NCBI RefSeq assembly: GCF_014205875.1
Contig: NZ_JACHEN010000001.1
Coordinates: forward strand, 62,001-126,000
DNA length: 64,000 bases
From: Anaerosolibacter carboniphilus
GTDB lineage: Bacteria; Bacillota; Clostridia; Peptostreptococcales; Thermotaleaceae
Direction of reading: 5' to 3'
Positions within the stretch are counted from its first letter, which is position 1. Every line of letters begins with the position of its first letter. The notes below the pieces were generated by a model. The model was not told the DNA's origin and searched no databases. It worked only from the letters and a program-made list of their open reading frames with translations. The translations under genes and the position numbers were made by a program. This document shows positions 46,230-55,494 of the stretch, piece by piece.

Positions 46230-46934
46230 ATGGTAAATATCCAGAATGTGCGGAAAGTGTACAGGGTAGGGGAAGAGAGGGTTGTGGCATTAAACGATAT
46301 ATCATTACAGATTCATCCAGGGGAGATATGCTGCTTTTTGGGTACTTCTGGTTCAGGGAAATCGACCCTTTTAAATATCATGGCAGGTTTGGAAAAACCA
46401 ACAAAAGGTACCATTGCAATCCGGGGAAAGCAAATTGAAAAAATGAGTGAGAAGGAAATCACTAGGTTTCGCCAAAAGAATATTGGATTTATCTTTCAGT
46501 CTTATAACCTTCTACCGGCCTTGACTGCCCTGGAAAATGTGAGTCTACCCCTAACATTTCGGGGCATACCGAAAAAGATACGAGAGCAAATGGCGCTGGA
46601 GATGTTGGAAGCAGTAGGCCTCAAAAAACACGTTGCCCATAAACCATCTCAGATGAGCGGAGGACAACAGCAGCGGGTGGGTATTGCCAGGGCTTTTGTC
46701 AGTAAACCACCTATTATCTTTGCCGATGAACCCACGGGCAATCTTGATTCAAAAACAACAGAGGAGATCATGTCTCTCATGCTCAGGATGGCGCGGGAAT
46801 ATGAACAGACTCTGATCCTTGTCACCCATGACCGAAGCATTGCCGAATTTGCAGATCGCATTGTATATATTTTGGATGGTAACATTGAAAAAGTCGAAGA
46901 AAAGAGTCTGATAAAAGCGGAGGAACAGGAATGA
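46230..46934 (+). CDS. MacB/LolD-type ABC exporter ATPase
   Basis: About 234 residues: Walker A GTSGSGKST, Q-loop FIFQSYNLLPALTALENV, signature MSGGQQQRVGIARAF, Walker B IIFADEPTGNLD and switch His in LVTHDR. The start is uncertain. AAAAGGAGGG (46205-46214) is 15 bases before ATG 46230, but 6 bases before an in-frame ATT at 46221. The stop overlaps the next gene (ATGA), so the three genes 46230-50288 form one coupled operon. Confidence 0.9.
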   Translation: MVNIQNVRKVYRVGEERVVALNDISLQIHPGEICCFLGTSGSGKSTLLNIMAGLEKPTKGTIAIRGKQIEKMSEKEITRFRQKNIGFIFQSYNLLPALTALENVSLPLTFRGIPKKIREQMALEMLEAVGLKKHVAHKPSQMSGGQQQRVGIARAFVSKPPIIFADEPTGNLDSKTTEEIMSLMLRMAREYEQTLILVTHDRSIAEFADRIVYILDGNIEKVEEKSLIKAEEQE

Positions 46935-48946
46935 AAAGGAAACTTATTTATATACTTATTTTTATAATTGTAATGGCAACCTACCCTATAAGTATTGTGG
47001 ATGCTGAAGGGGGAACGGGAAGTCCTGATCTTGTGATTGGGAAAAATACAAAAATGCCTGTCTTCAAAGCAGGAGAAGAGGTGCGGCTGGCAATCCCCAT
47101 AGAAAACAACGGCAGCGGTTTAGCGAGAAATGTAATGGTCACACCTGTCATCGATGATCCAAATAGCTACCCTTTTGACATTGATGAGATGGCTACCAAA
47201 AGGAAGATTTACCAAATAAACGGCTATGCTATGGATGAGGCAGTTTTCTATTTTAAAGTCAGAACCAATGTGGAAGAGAAGATTTATCCTCTCAAGTTTA
47301 GCATTGAATACTCCAGTCGAAGCGGAAGCACGTACAATCAATCAATTACTATAAATGTAAAGATAGAAAACAAGCTGAAGATACCTTCTTTACACCTAAA
47401 TAGGGTAGAGATAGAAGGTAAAAAGCTGACTAGTGGTAAGACGAAATCCGTTACCCTGCATATTGAGAATACAGGAGATTTGACTGTAAAGGATATAGAC
47501 GTGGGATTGGGGGGCTTCACCAATGACGGGCTAATCTTGGGAAACACTGTAGACACCAAAAGTATAAAAGTGCTAGAGGGACGAAAACAGCAAGGTGTTG
47601 TTTTTGAAATTGCTGCGGATTCCGACATGGAAAGCGGGACTTATAGTTTAGATCTTACCATGAACTATAAGGATGAATATAACAAAACCTATAAGAATGA
47701 GACCAAGATATATCTTCCTGTGGATGGCATTGGAGAGGGTGAAAATAATTTCTCTTTTGATAACATTACATATCCTGAAGGAACGATTGGTACAAATAGT
47801 GACTTTAAGATCTCCTTTGATCTGAAAAATATTGGTGATTCAGAAGCAAAAGGAATACAAGTAAGTGTTGATGGGGGAAATGAGATTTTGCCCAAATCAT
47901 CTCCGGTAAAAAATATTAAGAGCTTAATGCCAGGGGAAAGCAGGAATTTTGAGTTCGTCCTATTTGGCAAAGAGGGGATTGAATCAAAGAATTACCCAGT
48001 AAAAATCAACGTTACCTATGACGTGATGAAAGGAAAGACAAAAACTACCGAAAGCATCAGTCAATACGTGGGTGTATTGGTCAATGATCAGGGCTCCAAG
48101 AGTGGTGTACCCAAGATTATTATTGATAATTATGATTACGATGGAGAATTTGTAAAAGCAGGAGAGGCTTTTTCTCTAAATCTTTCTTTCTTGAATACGA
48201 ACAGAGGAAATGCCGTGCGAAATATAAAGGTAAGTCTTAGTGCCGATGACAACATATTTTCTCCTGTTGGCAGCAGCAATTCCTTTTATATCGATGAGAT
48301 TGCTGCTGGCGGAAGGGTACAAAAGACCCTAACACTGAAGCCTAAGATAGATGCCAGTTACAAAACCTACAATGTAACAGCAGACATTGAATATGAGGAT
48401 CATAAAGGAGAAAAATTGGCGGCCAAGGAGGTCATCAGTATTCCGGTTATACAAGAGGTAAAGCTTCTTGTATCGGATGCGGAAGTGCCCACGGAGAATT
48501 TTGTGGGGGGAGCTACAGGAATTTCAATGGATTTTTACAATGTAGGAAGAGCTCTAATTCGGAATTTGATGATACGAACGGAGGGAGATTTTGAAATAAG
48601 GGATGGTAGTCTATATGTAGGGAATTTAGAAGCTGGTAAGGACGATTATTATGATGCAACCATCATTCCTAACAAGACAGGGACTTTAACGGGTAGAGTA
48701 ATCTTTGAATATGATAACGAGATCGGTGAGCATTACATCCAAGAAAAGGAATTTCAAATTCAGGTCATGGAAATGCCGGAACAATCCATGGATGATCCTG
48801 CCATGGAGATGCCCCAATCCAAAAAGGGATTATCTAAAAAAACTTGGGCAATTGTGATTACGATCTTACTGGGAGCCGGTGGCGGCGGATTTGTTTGGTT
48901 TAGAAAGCGTAAGAAAAAGCTGGAGGAAGTGACAGCCGATGAATAA
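46931..48946 (+). CDS. Large extracytoplasmic CARDB/COG1361-like subunit of the ABC exporter
   Basis: A 671-residue protein with a signal peptide (about residues 1-25), then roughly 600 residues of repeated Ig-like beta domains in which NxGxxxARNV/VKDI-type turns recur (IENNGSGLARNV, IENTGDLTVKDI, LKNIGDSEAKGI, FLNTNRGNAVRNI, FYNVGRALIRNL). A C-terminal membrane helix (about 635-655) and a basic tail follow. Such COG1361/S-layer-like proteins accompany MacB-type permeases in Clostridia and Archaea and may replace the HlyD adaptor. Role inferred from context. Confidence 0.8.
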   Translation: MKRKLIYILIFIIVMATYPISIVDAEGGTGSPDLVIGKNTKMPVFKAGEEVRLAIPIENNGSGLARNVMVTPVIDDPNSYPFDIDEMATKRKIYQINGYAMDEAVFYFKVRTNVEEKIYPLKFSIEYSSRSGSTYNQSITINVKIENKLKIPSLHLNRVEIEGKKLTSGKTKSVTLHIENTGDLTVKDIDVGLGGFTNDGLILGNTVDTKSIKVLEGRKQQGVVFEIAADSDMESGTYSLDLTMNYKDEYNKTYKNETKIYLPVDGIGEGENNFSFDNITYPEGTIGTNSDFKISFDLKNIGDSEAKGIQVSVDGGNEILPKSSPVKNIKSLMPGESRNFEFVLFGKEGIESKNYPVKINVTYDVMKGKTKTTESISQYVGVLVNDQGSKSGVPKIIIDNYDYDGEFVKAGEAFSLNLSFLNTNRGNAVRNIKVSLSADDNIFSPVGSSNSFYIDEIAAGGRVQKTLTLKPKIDASYKTYNVTADIEYEDHKGEKLAAKEVISIPVIQEVKLLVSDAEVPTENFVGGATGISMDFYNVGRALIRNLMIRTEGDFEIRDGSLYVGNLEAGKDDYYDATIIPNKTGTLTGRVIFEYDNEIGEHYIQEKEFQIQVMEMPEQSMDDPAMEMPQSKKGLSKKTWAIVITILLGAGGGGFVWFRKRKKKLEEVTADE

Positions 48947-50288
48947 TCAGGATTTATTCAAAATGGCCTTAGGCAACTTGCTGCGAAGAAAGACCAGAAC
49001 CCTCCTTACGATTTTGGGTGTCGTGATTGGAACCAGTTCCATTGTTGTCATGCTATCTTTAGGTATTGCCATGGATTACAGTTTTAAAGAGCAGCTTTCC
49101 AGAATGGGCAGTTTAAATTTGATCGACGTGAACAATTATGGATTTTACGGAGAGGGTATGGCACCTGGCGGAGGAAAAGAACTCAAGCTGGATGACAATG
49201 CAGTGAATAGTATTCGTCAGATTCCAGGCGTTCAGGGAGTCATGCCTATCAAGACAGCCTATGTGCGTATTGTAGCAGGAAAAATGGTGGGAAATCTTCC
49301 TGTCACTGGTATTCAACCAGAACTCATGGAGGTTTTTGATTTTAAGGTGGAGACAGGACGATTATTGATGGAATCGGATAAAGATGCCATTGTCTTCGGC
49401 AAACAAACGGCTATGAATTTTTATAACCCTCGCCTTCGAAATCCACAGTTCGGACCTATGGGGCCAGAACCTCCTAAGGTGGATTTGATAGGAAATAAGC
49501 TGACTTTAACCACCAGCTTGGACTACGGAGAAAGGCGAATGGCAGGCGCCGAGAGAAATCCTGATCAGAAGCCACCAAAGCTCTATAAAGTGAAAGGAGT
49601 AGGAATTCTTCAGGAAAGCCAGAATGAACAGGACTATAATGCCTACATGCATATGGATACTTTGAAAAAAATTATCGAGGAAAGCGAAAGAACAGAATCT
49701 GGAGAAGCGCAGCGACGAAGGGGAAACCGCCAAGACGATCAGTATGAACGAGTGAGTGTAAAGGTGAAAGATATCAACCAGGTAGAAGCCGTGCAGGAAC
49801 AGATCAAAGCCATGGGTTTCCAAGCTTTTAGCTTGACGGACATGTTAAAATCCATGAAAGAAACTTCAAGGAAGATGCAAGCCATTCTTGGAGGCATCGG
49901 AGCAGTGAGCTTATTTGTTGCCGCCATCGGCATTACCAATACGATGGTGATGAGTATTTATGAGAGAACTCGAGAGATTGGTGTGATGAAGGTCTTAGGT
50001 GCAGATTTGACAGATATCAGAAAGCTGTTCTTATTGGAAGCAGGAATGATTGGTTTTGGCGGCGGCCTGCTGGGACTGTTGCTAAGCTATTTGATTTCCT
50101 TAGGACTGAATAAGATCGGGGGTGGATTCTTAGGCGGTATGGGTGGCAGCACAGGTATTTCAGTGATTCCCATTCAGCTGTCCATGGCCGCCTTAGCTTT
50201 TTCTACCATGGTAGGCATTATTTCTGGATTCTCTCCAGCCAGAAGGGCTATGAATCTGAGTTCTTTAGAGGCTATTCGATCTGAGTAA
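48939..50288 (+). CDS. MacB-type ABC permease (FtsX family)
   Basis: A 449-residue permease. It has an N-terminal helix (about 20-42, after LGNLLRRKTRTLLTILGVVIGTSSIV), a MacB-type extracytoplasmic domain (about 45-310, with a long Pro/Gly-rich insertion near 165-185), and three C-terminal helices in the FtsX domain (TREIGVMKVLGADLTDIRKLFLLEA is conserved). ATG 48939 lies within the end of the upstream gene. It forms the membrane part of the exporter; the substrate is unknown. Confidence 0.9.
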   Translation: MNNQDLFKMALGNLLRRKTRTLLTILGVVIGTSSIVVMLSLGIAMDYSFKEQLSRMGSLNLIDVNNYGFYGEGMAPGGGKELKLDDNAVNSIRQIPGVQGVMPIKTAYVRIVAGKMVGNLPVTGIQPELMEVFDFKVETGRLLMESDKDAIVFGKQTAMNFYNPRLRNPQFGPMGPEPPKVDLIGNKLTLTTSLDYGERRMAGAERNPDQKPPKLYKVKGVGILQESQNEQDYNAYMHMDTLKKIIEESERTESGEAQRRRGNRQDDQYERVSVKVKDINQVEAVQEQIKAMGFQAFSLTDMLKSMKETSRKMQAILGGIGAVSLFVAAIGITNTMVMSIYERTREIGVMKVLGADLTDIRKLFLLEAGMIGFGGGLLGLLLSYLISLGLNKIGGGFLGGMGGSTGISVIPIQLSMAALAFSTMVGIISGFSPARRAMNLSSLEAIRSE

Positions 50289-50300
50289 ACATCGATAGAC

Positions 50301-50326
50301 AGGGACGTCCTAAGTGGACGTCTTTT
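50301..50326 (+). terminator. Terminator / REP-like hairpin after the ABC exporter operon
   Basis: AGGGACGTCC-TAAGT-GGACGTC followed by TTTT. The AGGGACGT core resembles palindrome copy B, so it may be a member of the REP-like family used as a terminator. Confidence 0.7.
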
Positions 50327-50339
50327 GATTTAGAAGTTA

Positions 50340-50368
50340 TTGACATCAAGTGTAAGCACTACTATAAT
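50340..50368 (+). promoter_or_regulatory. Consensus promoter of the LysE-family gene
   Basis: TTGACA (50340-50345), exactly 17 bases, TATAAT (50363-50368). The spacer contains AGTG-TAAG-CACT, a possible operator. A leader of about 100 bases follows. Confidence 0.85.
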
Positions 50369-50474
50369 AACTACAATATGGATTGTTTATGAACTTGGAG
50401 GGGAGGAATTTTCTCTTGGAGAAGAGAGAACAGAAACGGCTGGATATCAAGGAAGATCTAAAAGGGGGAGAAAC

Positions 50475-51086
50475 ATGTACTCATATTTGTTGCAGGGTTT
50501 TATGCTAGGACTTGCCTATGTGGCACCCATTGGGATGCAGAACTTATATGTGATCAATACCGCTGTAAGTATGAAACGAATGCGGGCATATCAAGTGGCA
50601 CTGATTACAACCTTTTTTGACATTTCCCTTGCTATTGCCTGCTTCTTTGGCATGGGGCTATTAATGGATCAATTTGTTCTTTTAAAAAAGGGGATTCTTT
50701 TGGTTGGAGGTGCAGCAGTAATTTACATAGGTTTTGGGTTGATACGATCAGTGCCGAAGATTCATCAAGGTGTAAATGTTAACAAAACACTCTTAGAAAC
50801 AGCGGCAATTTGTTTTGCTGTAACCTGGTTAAATCCCCAGGCGTTGATAGACGGTTCTCTTCTTCTGGGAGGATTTCGCGCATCTTTGCCACCAGAGGCT
50901 TCCAAAGTATTTATATATGGTGTTTGTGCTGCATCTTTTACATGGTTTATGGGTTTAGCGACTGTTGTTTCTACTTTTAGAAGTATGATCAATAGTAAGG
51001 TGCTGCGTTGGATCAATTGGATCTGCGGAAGTATTATTATTTATTATGGGCTTAAGCTGTTATACGATTTCATAAAAATGATGTAG
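50475..51086 (+). CDS. LysE/ArgO-family amino acid exporter
   Basis: A 203-residue membrane protein with about six hydrophobic segments and the LysE-family opening LLQGFMLGLAYVAPIGMQNLYVIN plus the conserved AVTWLNPQALIDG. It exports basic or other amino acids; the exact substrate is unknown. ATG 50475 follows AAAGGGGGAG. A longer in-frame reading from 50340 would include the promoter and is rejected. The promoter is at consensus strength, with a possible operator in its spacer. Confidence 0.88.
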   Translation: MYSYLLQGFMLGLAYVAPIGMQNLYVINTAVSMKRMRAYQVALITTFFDISLAIACFFGMGLLMDQFVLLKKGILLVGGAAVIYIGFGLIRSVPKIHQGVNVNKTLLETAAICFAVTWLNPQALIDGSLLLGGFRASLPPEASKVFIYGVCAASFTWFMGLATVVSTFRSMINSKVLRWINWICGSIIIYYGLKLLYDFIKMM

Positions 51087-51208
51087 ATAGACGTATTTGT
51101 AAACATTTTATGTAGAAGTGAAATTATTTTTTTCATCAATCATTCGTATATCGAAATATTGATTTAGGGTGTGAATAGGTAAAATAATTTCGGAAATGGG
51201 GGAAAACT

Positions 51209-52108
51209 ATGATTCAAGGACATTATGGAGAGGTAGCATCTGTTATTACGGCAGTATGCTGGACGATCACAGCAGTGGCTTTTGAAAGCGCGGGTCGTAG
51301 AATTGGGTCATTATCAGTAAATATTATTCGTCTTGTTATAGCCTTTGTTTTGATTGGTTTATATACCTCTTTTTCTAGGGGTATGTTTTTACCCTTGGAT
51401 GCTACCCGGGAAGCATGGATTTGGCTGACTCTGTCAGGGATGGTAGGCTTCGTCATAGGGGACCTATTCTTATTCCAAGCCTATGTAGAGATTGGTTCTA
51501 GAATCTCTATGTTGATTATGGCTACGGTGCCACCTATTACTGCATTGACAAGTTTTATCCTCATGGGAGAGACCTTAACCCTGATGGATTTGTTGGGAAT
51601 GTTTATCACCATAGGCGGTATTGCTTTGGTTATTCTGGTAAGAGGAACAACGGAGGAGAAAAAGGTAGAGCTTTCCCATCCAATAAAGGGTTTGTTTTAT
51701 GCTTTCATCGGTGCTTTGGGTCAAGCCTTTGGATTGATTTTAAGCAAATATGGTATGGGTGATTATAATGCTTTTGCTGCTACCCAGATCCGAATTATCG
51801 CAGGAATCATTGGATTTGCCGTGGTCGTTACATTTGCGAAAAGCTGGGGTAAAATTTATGAATCCTTCAAGGATTTTACTGCTATGAGAAATACAACCAT
51901 CGGGGCATTCTTTGGCCCATTTTTAGGAGTATCATTTTCCCTTTTGGCGGTGCAGTATACGACCACAGGGGTTGCATCCACCATCATGTCCATCAATCGG
52001 ATATTGATCATTCCAGTCTCTATCCTTGTATTTAAGGAAAAGGTGTCTATGAAGGAAATTATCGGAGCATTGATTACCGTGGCTGGGGTTTCTCTGTTAT
52101 TTATGTAG
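51209..52108 (+). CDS. EamA/DMT-family transporter
   Basis: A 299-residue membrane protein with about ten hydrophobic segments in two EamA repeats; the second begins near residue 155 (GLFYAFIGALGQAFGLILSKYG). Substrate not predictable. It is unrelated at close range to the EamA protein at 4877-5770, showing different loop sequences. A GGGGG-type site lies upstream. Confidence 0.86.
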   Translation: MIQGHYGEVASVITAVCWTITAVAFESAGRRIGSLSVNIIRLVIAFVLIGLYTSFSRGMFLPLDATREAWIWLTLSGMVGFVIGDLFLFQAYVEIGSRISMLIMATVPPITALTSFILMGETLTLMDLLGMFITIGGIALVILVRGTTEEKKVELSHPIKGLFYAFIGALGQAFGLILSKYGMGDYNAFAATQIRIIAGIIGFAVVVTFAKSWGKIYESFKDFTAMRNTTIGAFFGPFLGVSFSLLAVQYTTTGVASTIMSINRILIIPVSILVFKEKVSMKEIIGALITVAGVSLLFM

Positions 52109-52226
52109 GGATTCAGAAAGATATGGAGATGATATGGGCAGAGAATAAGCTTATTTATGACAAAAGAATAACAATAAAATGATTTGTGAAATTATAGAAG
52201 GATGTTTTGAAAATGGAGGGAAGCCA

Positions 52227-53120
52227 ATGGAACTAAAGAGGATTAAGGATCAGATTTATTACATACCCAATGTGGTGAACATAGGCTGTATTGTCAATGG
52301 TACAGATGCGATCCTCGTTGATACAGGCTTAGAGGACGGGGTAGGGAAGAAGATTGTGAACTTGCTGGAAAAAGAAGGACTTACCCTGAGAGCGGTGATC
52401 AATACCCATTCCCATGCGGACCATTTTGGTGGAAATGCCTATATTAAAGAAAAAACAGGAGCGATGATCTATGCTCCTGCCATAGAAGAGGCGGCCATCA
52501 AGTATCCTTATTTTGAACCCATGTATCTTTTCTCAGGGGCAAACCCAGTGAAGGAACTACAGAACAAGTTTTTGATGGGGAAGCCTTCCCCTGTGGACTA
52601 TGTGATTGGAAGGGAAGAACAGACTTTGGATGTACTGGGAATATCCCTAAAAATTCTGCCTTTACCAGGTCATTCCATGAATCAAATTGGTATTGAAATC
52701 GATGATGTGCTGTTCTGCGGCGATGTTTTTGTTGCAGAGGAAGTATTGCGTAAACACAAGATTCCATTTAATATGGATATTCAGAAACATAGGGAAACTT
52801 TGCATTGGTTGAAGGGTACGACGTATGAATGGTATATCCCCTCCCACAGTGGACCCATTCAAGATGCCAGAGGAATCGCAGAAATAAATCTACAGGTGTT
52901 GGAGGAGATCGATCAGTGTATTGAAGCTCTTCTGGTAGAGCAGCAATCTTCTGAAGAACTTGTACAAAACGTTTGTGATGCCTACGAGATTCAGTGTACC
53001 AATCTAGGCCAATACTATCTGTTCCATACCACCATCATGGCCCACCTTGGTGCCCTGTCAGACCAGAAGAAAATTCGATCCCAGGTAGAGAATAATCGGG
53101 TGTATTGGATGTTGTCGTAG
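52227..53120 (+). CDS. Metallo-beta-lactamase-fold hydrolase
   Basis: A 297-residue MBL-fold protein. The binuclear metal motif is NTHSHADHFGG; the later ligands are probably the His of PLPGHSMNQ, the Asp of FCGDVFV and the His of IPSHSGP. A helical C-terminal extension (about 225-297) is typical of a glyoxalase-II/lactonase-like subgroup. ATG 52227 is taken 6 bases after GGAGGG. Its substrate is unknown. It ends next to a compound REP-like repeat region. Confidence 0.86.
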   Translation: MELKRIKDQIYYIPNVVNIGCIVNGTDAILVDTGLEDGVGKKIVNLLEKEGLTLRAVINTHSHADHFGGNAYIKEKTGAMIYAPAIEEAAIKYPYFEPMYLFSGANPVKELQNKFLMGKPSPVDYVIGREEQTLDVLGISLKILPLPGHSMNQIGIEIDDVLFCGDVFVAEEVLRKHKIPFNMDIQKHRETLHWLKGTTYEWYIPSHSGPIQDARGIAEINLQVLEEIDQCIEALLVEQQSSEELVQNVCDAYEIQCTNLGQYYLFHTTIMAHLGALSDQKKIRSQVENNRVYWMLS

Positions 53121-53132
53121 AATGATGAGGCT

Positions 53133-53158
53133 GTAGGGATGGACGACTCTGCCCATCC
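53133..53158 (+). repeat. REP-like element, copy D
   Basis: It begins GTAGGGATGG and closes with CCCATCC, giving a GGATGG/CCATCC stem with a 10-base loop. It lies directly upstream of the 23-bp perfect hairpin. Confidence 0.55.
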
Positions 53159-53176
53159 GCTGGTAGTTTGCATGAC

Positions 53177-53224
53177 AAAATGTTCCTATTGTAGGGTCGT
53201 CCGACCCTACAATAGGAACATTTT
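53177..53224. terminator. 23-bp perfect inverted repeat (REP-like core, bidirectional terminator)
   Basis: Arms 53177-53199 and 53202-53224 are perfectly complementary around TC. The middle reads GTAGGGTCG/CGACCCTAC and the outer part AAAATGTTCC/GGAACATTTT. It separates the convergent hydrolase and kinase genes. Confidence 0.9.
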
Positions 53225-54753
53225 CATTTTTTTACCTGTGACACAGGCAAATAGATTCTTATCTTGGTACCAACCTGAACAGTGCTTTCTACCTCAATAC
53301 GTCCCTTGTGCCTGTCAATAATCAACTTGGCTATGGACAATCCAAGACCGTGACCACCACTGGCCTTTGTCCTGGATTTATCTGAGCGATAAAAACGATC
53401 AAAAATATGGGGAATATCCTCCTTTGGTATGCCGGCTCCCGTATCCTCAATAACGATAACAATATGCTTTTTCTGAAGATAGGTCTCTAGGCGAATGATC
53501 CCGTCTGGAGGGGTAAACTTTGCACTATTGTCTATAAAAATTCTCAATGCCTGTTTCAGCGTCTTGCGATCTGCTTGAATGACAATCATTTCTTTTGATA
53601 TATACTGGATATCATGGACAGTATCAATCAACCGCGTTTCCTTGGCAACCTCATGCATTAAGTCGTTCAAAACAAACTCTTCTATCTCTAGCTTTTGCAG
53701 GCCTTTGTCACTTCTAGCTAGAAATAGCAGCTTTTCCATAAGGGACTGCATATTTTCTGCTTCACCCTTGATAGCAACGATGGACTCTTCTAATACGGCC
53801 TTGTCATCTTTTCCCCATCTATCCAACAGGTTGGCATAGCCTTGAATCACTGCAATAGGTGTTCTTAGCTCATGGGAAGCGTCGGATACAAACTGATTTT
53901 GACGATCATAGGAGGACTGGATGCCATCGAACATTTCATTAAAGGTTTCCGCCAGCTCCTTCAATTCATCCTGGGAGCCCCTTACATCCAATCGACGGTT
54001 CAGATCATAGATGGTAATGTTCTTAACGGTTTCAGTCATGGTTTCGATGGGCTTCAACATTCTTCTGCTAATGCGGGAGCCGATGATGAGGATAATGATG
54101 GCGCCTACACCGTTTACGATCAGCAATACAAGGGCTAAAATCTGAATATACGTATTTTCAGTTTGCATATTTTTTTCCACCTGAAGGAAGAAGTCTTCAT
54201 CATTTATGGAAACGGATTTTGTTAGTATCATGGATTGGCTATCCCTTTGATCCAAGACGATAGGGGTATCTAGCTGCCTAATGAGTTGGAGATTATTGGC
54301 GTCATTGTTTGTGGTGTAGATGATTTCATTTTTGCCGTCAAAAATATGAACCTGTAGATTTTCTTGTTTCGCTAAATTGGCAATTTTTTCTTGGGGGATT
54401 TGACCAGTATCATCCATATAATCCGTTAAGATAAATTGACTATTTCGCTCTATATCCTTGCCAAGCTGTTCTAATAGAAAAAAGCGAAAGCCTAAGAGAA
54501 TACTGGCATTAGACAAGAGCAACAGGAGAGATATAATGAAAGCATAGACTACTGTGATTTTAAAGGTGATGGAGAAGCGAAAAAGTCGCCGAATTCGCTG
54601 TCTAGCCCCTTTGAATATCTTTCCCACAACATGCAAAATCTGACCCATACCAGTGAAAAAATGAGGAAGAGTTTTGAACAGTACTTTTATGCCATAAAAA
54701 ATCAGTCGAATAAGCTGATATAGCAGTCGAAAAATCTTTTTTAGACTATTCAT
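53224..54753 (-). CDS. Sensor histidine kinase (HAMP-HisKA-HATPase)
   Basis: A 509-residue membrane kinase with two membrane helices (about 70-95 and 210-235), an external sensor region, a HAMP domain (about 235-290), a HisKA helix pair with His in SHELRTPIA and a HATPase domain with NSAKFT, DTGAGIP, the F-box RFYRSDK and GHGLGLSIA. It phosphorylates the response regulator whose gene overlaps it by 8 bases. The start is taken as ATG 54753 inside the regulator's end; the frame further upstream duplicates regulator DNA. The signal is unknown. Confidence 0.92.
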   Translation of the reverse strand: MNSLKKIFRLLYQLIRLIFYGIKVLFKTLPHFFTGMGQILHVVGKIFKGARQRIRRLFRFSITFKITVVYAFIISLLLLLSNASILLGFRFFLLEQLGKDIERNSQFILTDYMDDTGQIPQEKIANLAKQENLQVHIFDGKNEIIYTTNNDANNLQLIRQLDTPIVLDQRDSQSMILTKSVSINDEDFFLQVEKNMQTENTYIQILALVLLIVNGVGAIIILIIGSRISRRMLKPIETMTETVKNITIYDLNRRLDVRGSQDELKELAETFNEMFDGIQSSYDRQNQFVSDASHELRTPIAVIQGYANLLDRWGKDDKAVLEESIVAIKGEAENMQSLMEKLLFLARSDKGLQKLEIEEFVLNDLMHEVAKETRLIDTVHDIQYISKEMIVIQADRKTLKQALRIFIDNSAKFTPPDGIIRLETYLQKKHIVIVIEDTGAGIPKEDIPHIFDRFYRSDKSRTKASGGHGLGLSIAKLIIDRHKGRIEVESTVQVGTKIRIYLPVSQVKK

Positions 54754-55429
54754 CTTTGAAAAGGTATCCCACCCCTCGAATGGTATGGATGAATTTTCGA
54801 CGATACTTTTCATCGATCTTACTTCGTAGATATCGTATATATACATCTACAACATTGGTATCTCCAAGATAATCGTATCCCCATACTGCTTCCAGGATCC
54901 GATCTCGCGTCATGACGATATTCTGATTCTCCATAAGGTATTTTAGCAAATCAAACTCCCTTTTGGTTAAGTCGATGATCTCATCCTGGAATGTCACTAG
55001 ATGTTGCTCTAAATCTAATTTTAAACCGCTGACAGAAAGCGGCTTCAACGATTGAAGTTGGCTTTTTTTACGTTTTAAGGCTACTCGAATCCTAGCCAGG
55101 AGTTCTTCGATAGCAAAGGGTTTGGTAACATAATCATCGGCACCTAGATCCAGCCCCATGACCTTATCCATCGTGTCATCTTTGGCAGTAAGCATGATGA
55201 TTGGAGTTTCCATGCTTTGGCGAATACGACGGCAAACCTCCATCCCATTGAGCCCAGGTAACATCACATCTAATATGATAAGATCAAAAGTTCCCTGGAG
55301 TGCTTTTTCTAAACCTGATCGGCCATCATGGGTCAACGTCACATCATAGCCTTCATATTGTAGTTCCAATTCTAAAAAGCGGGCAATTTTTACTTCATCT
55401 TCTACGATCAAAATATTGGGGGCCTCCAA
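54746..55429 (-). CDS. OmpR/PhoB-family response regulator
   Basis: A 227-residue regulator. The receiver domain (about 5-118) has the acidic pair in VEDE, phospho-acceptor Asp in LDVMLPG, Thr in LTAKDD and Lys in VTKPFA. The winged-helix output domain (about 130-225) ends with YIRYLRSKIDEKYRRKFIHTIRGVGYLF. It forms an operon with the kinase gene. Targets are unknown. Confidence 0.95.
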   Translation of the reverse strand: MEAPNILIVEDEVKIARFLELELQYEGYDVTLTHDGRSGLEKALQGTFDLIILDVMLPGLNGMEVCRRIRQSMETPIIMLTAKDDTMDKVMGLDLGADDYVTKPFAIEELLARIRVALKRKKSQLQSLKPLSVSGLKLDLEQHLVTFQDEIIDLTKREFDLLKYLMENQNIVMTRDRILEAVWGYDYLGDTNVVDVYIRYLRSKIDEKYRRKFIHTIRGVGYLFKDE

Positions 55430-55494
55430 TGTACTTCACTCCTATTCATCCATACTCTTTCTTCCATTATATCGTATTCTTTCACAATTAAACA

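Noticed and set aside
50340-50474. N-terminal extension of the LysE-family protein
   Set aside because: The extension covers a consensus promoter and the protein family starts at the Met encoded at 50475.
53577-54138. Plus-strand frames inside the histidine kinase gene
   Set aside because: They are antisense shadows with no ribosome sites; the minus-strand kinase domains are complete.
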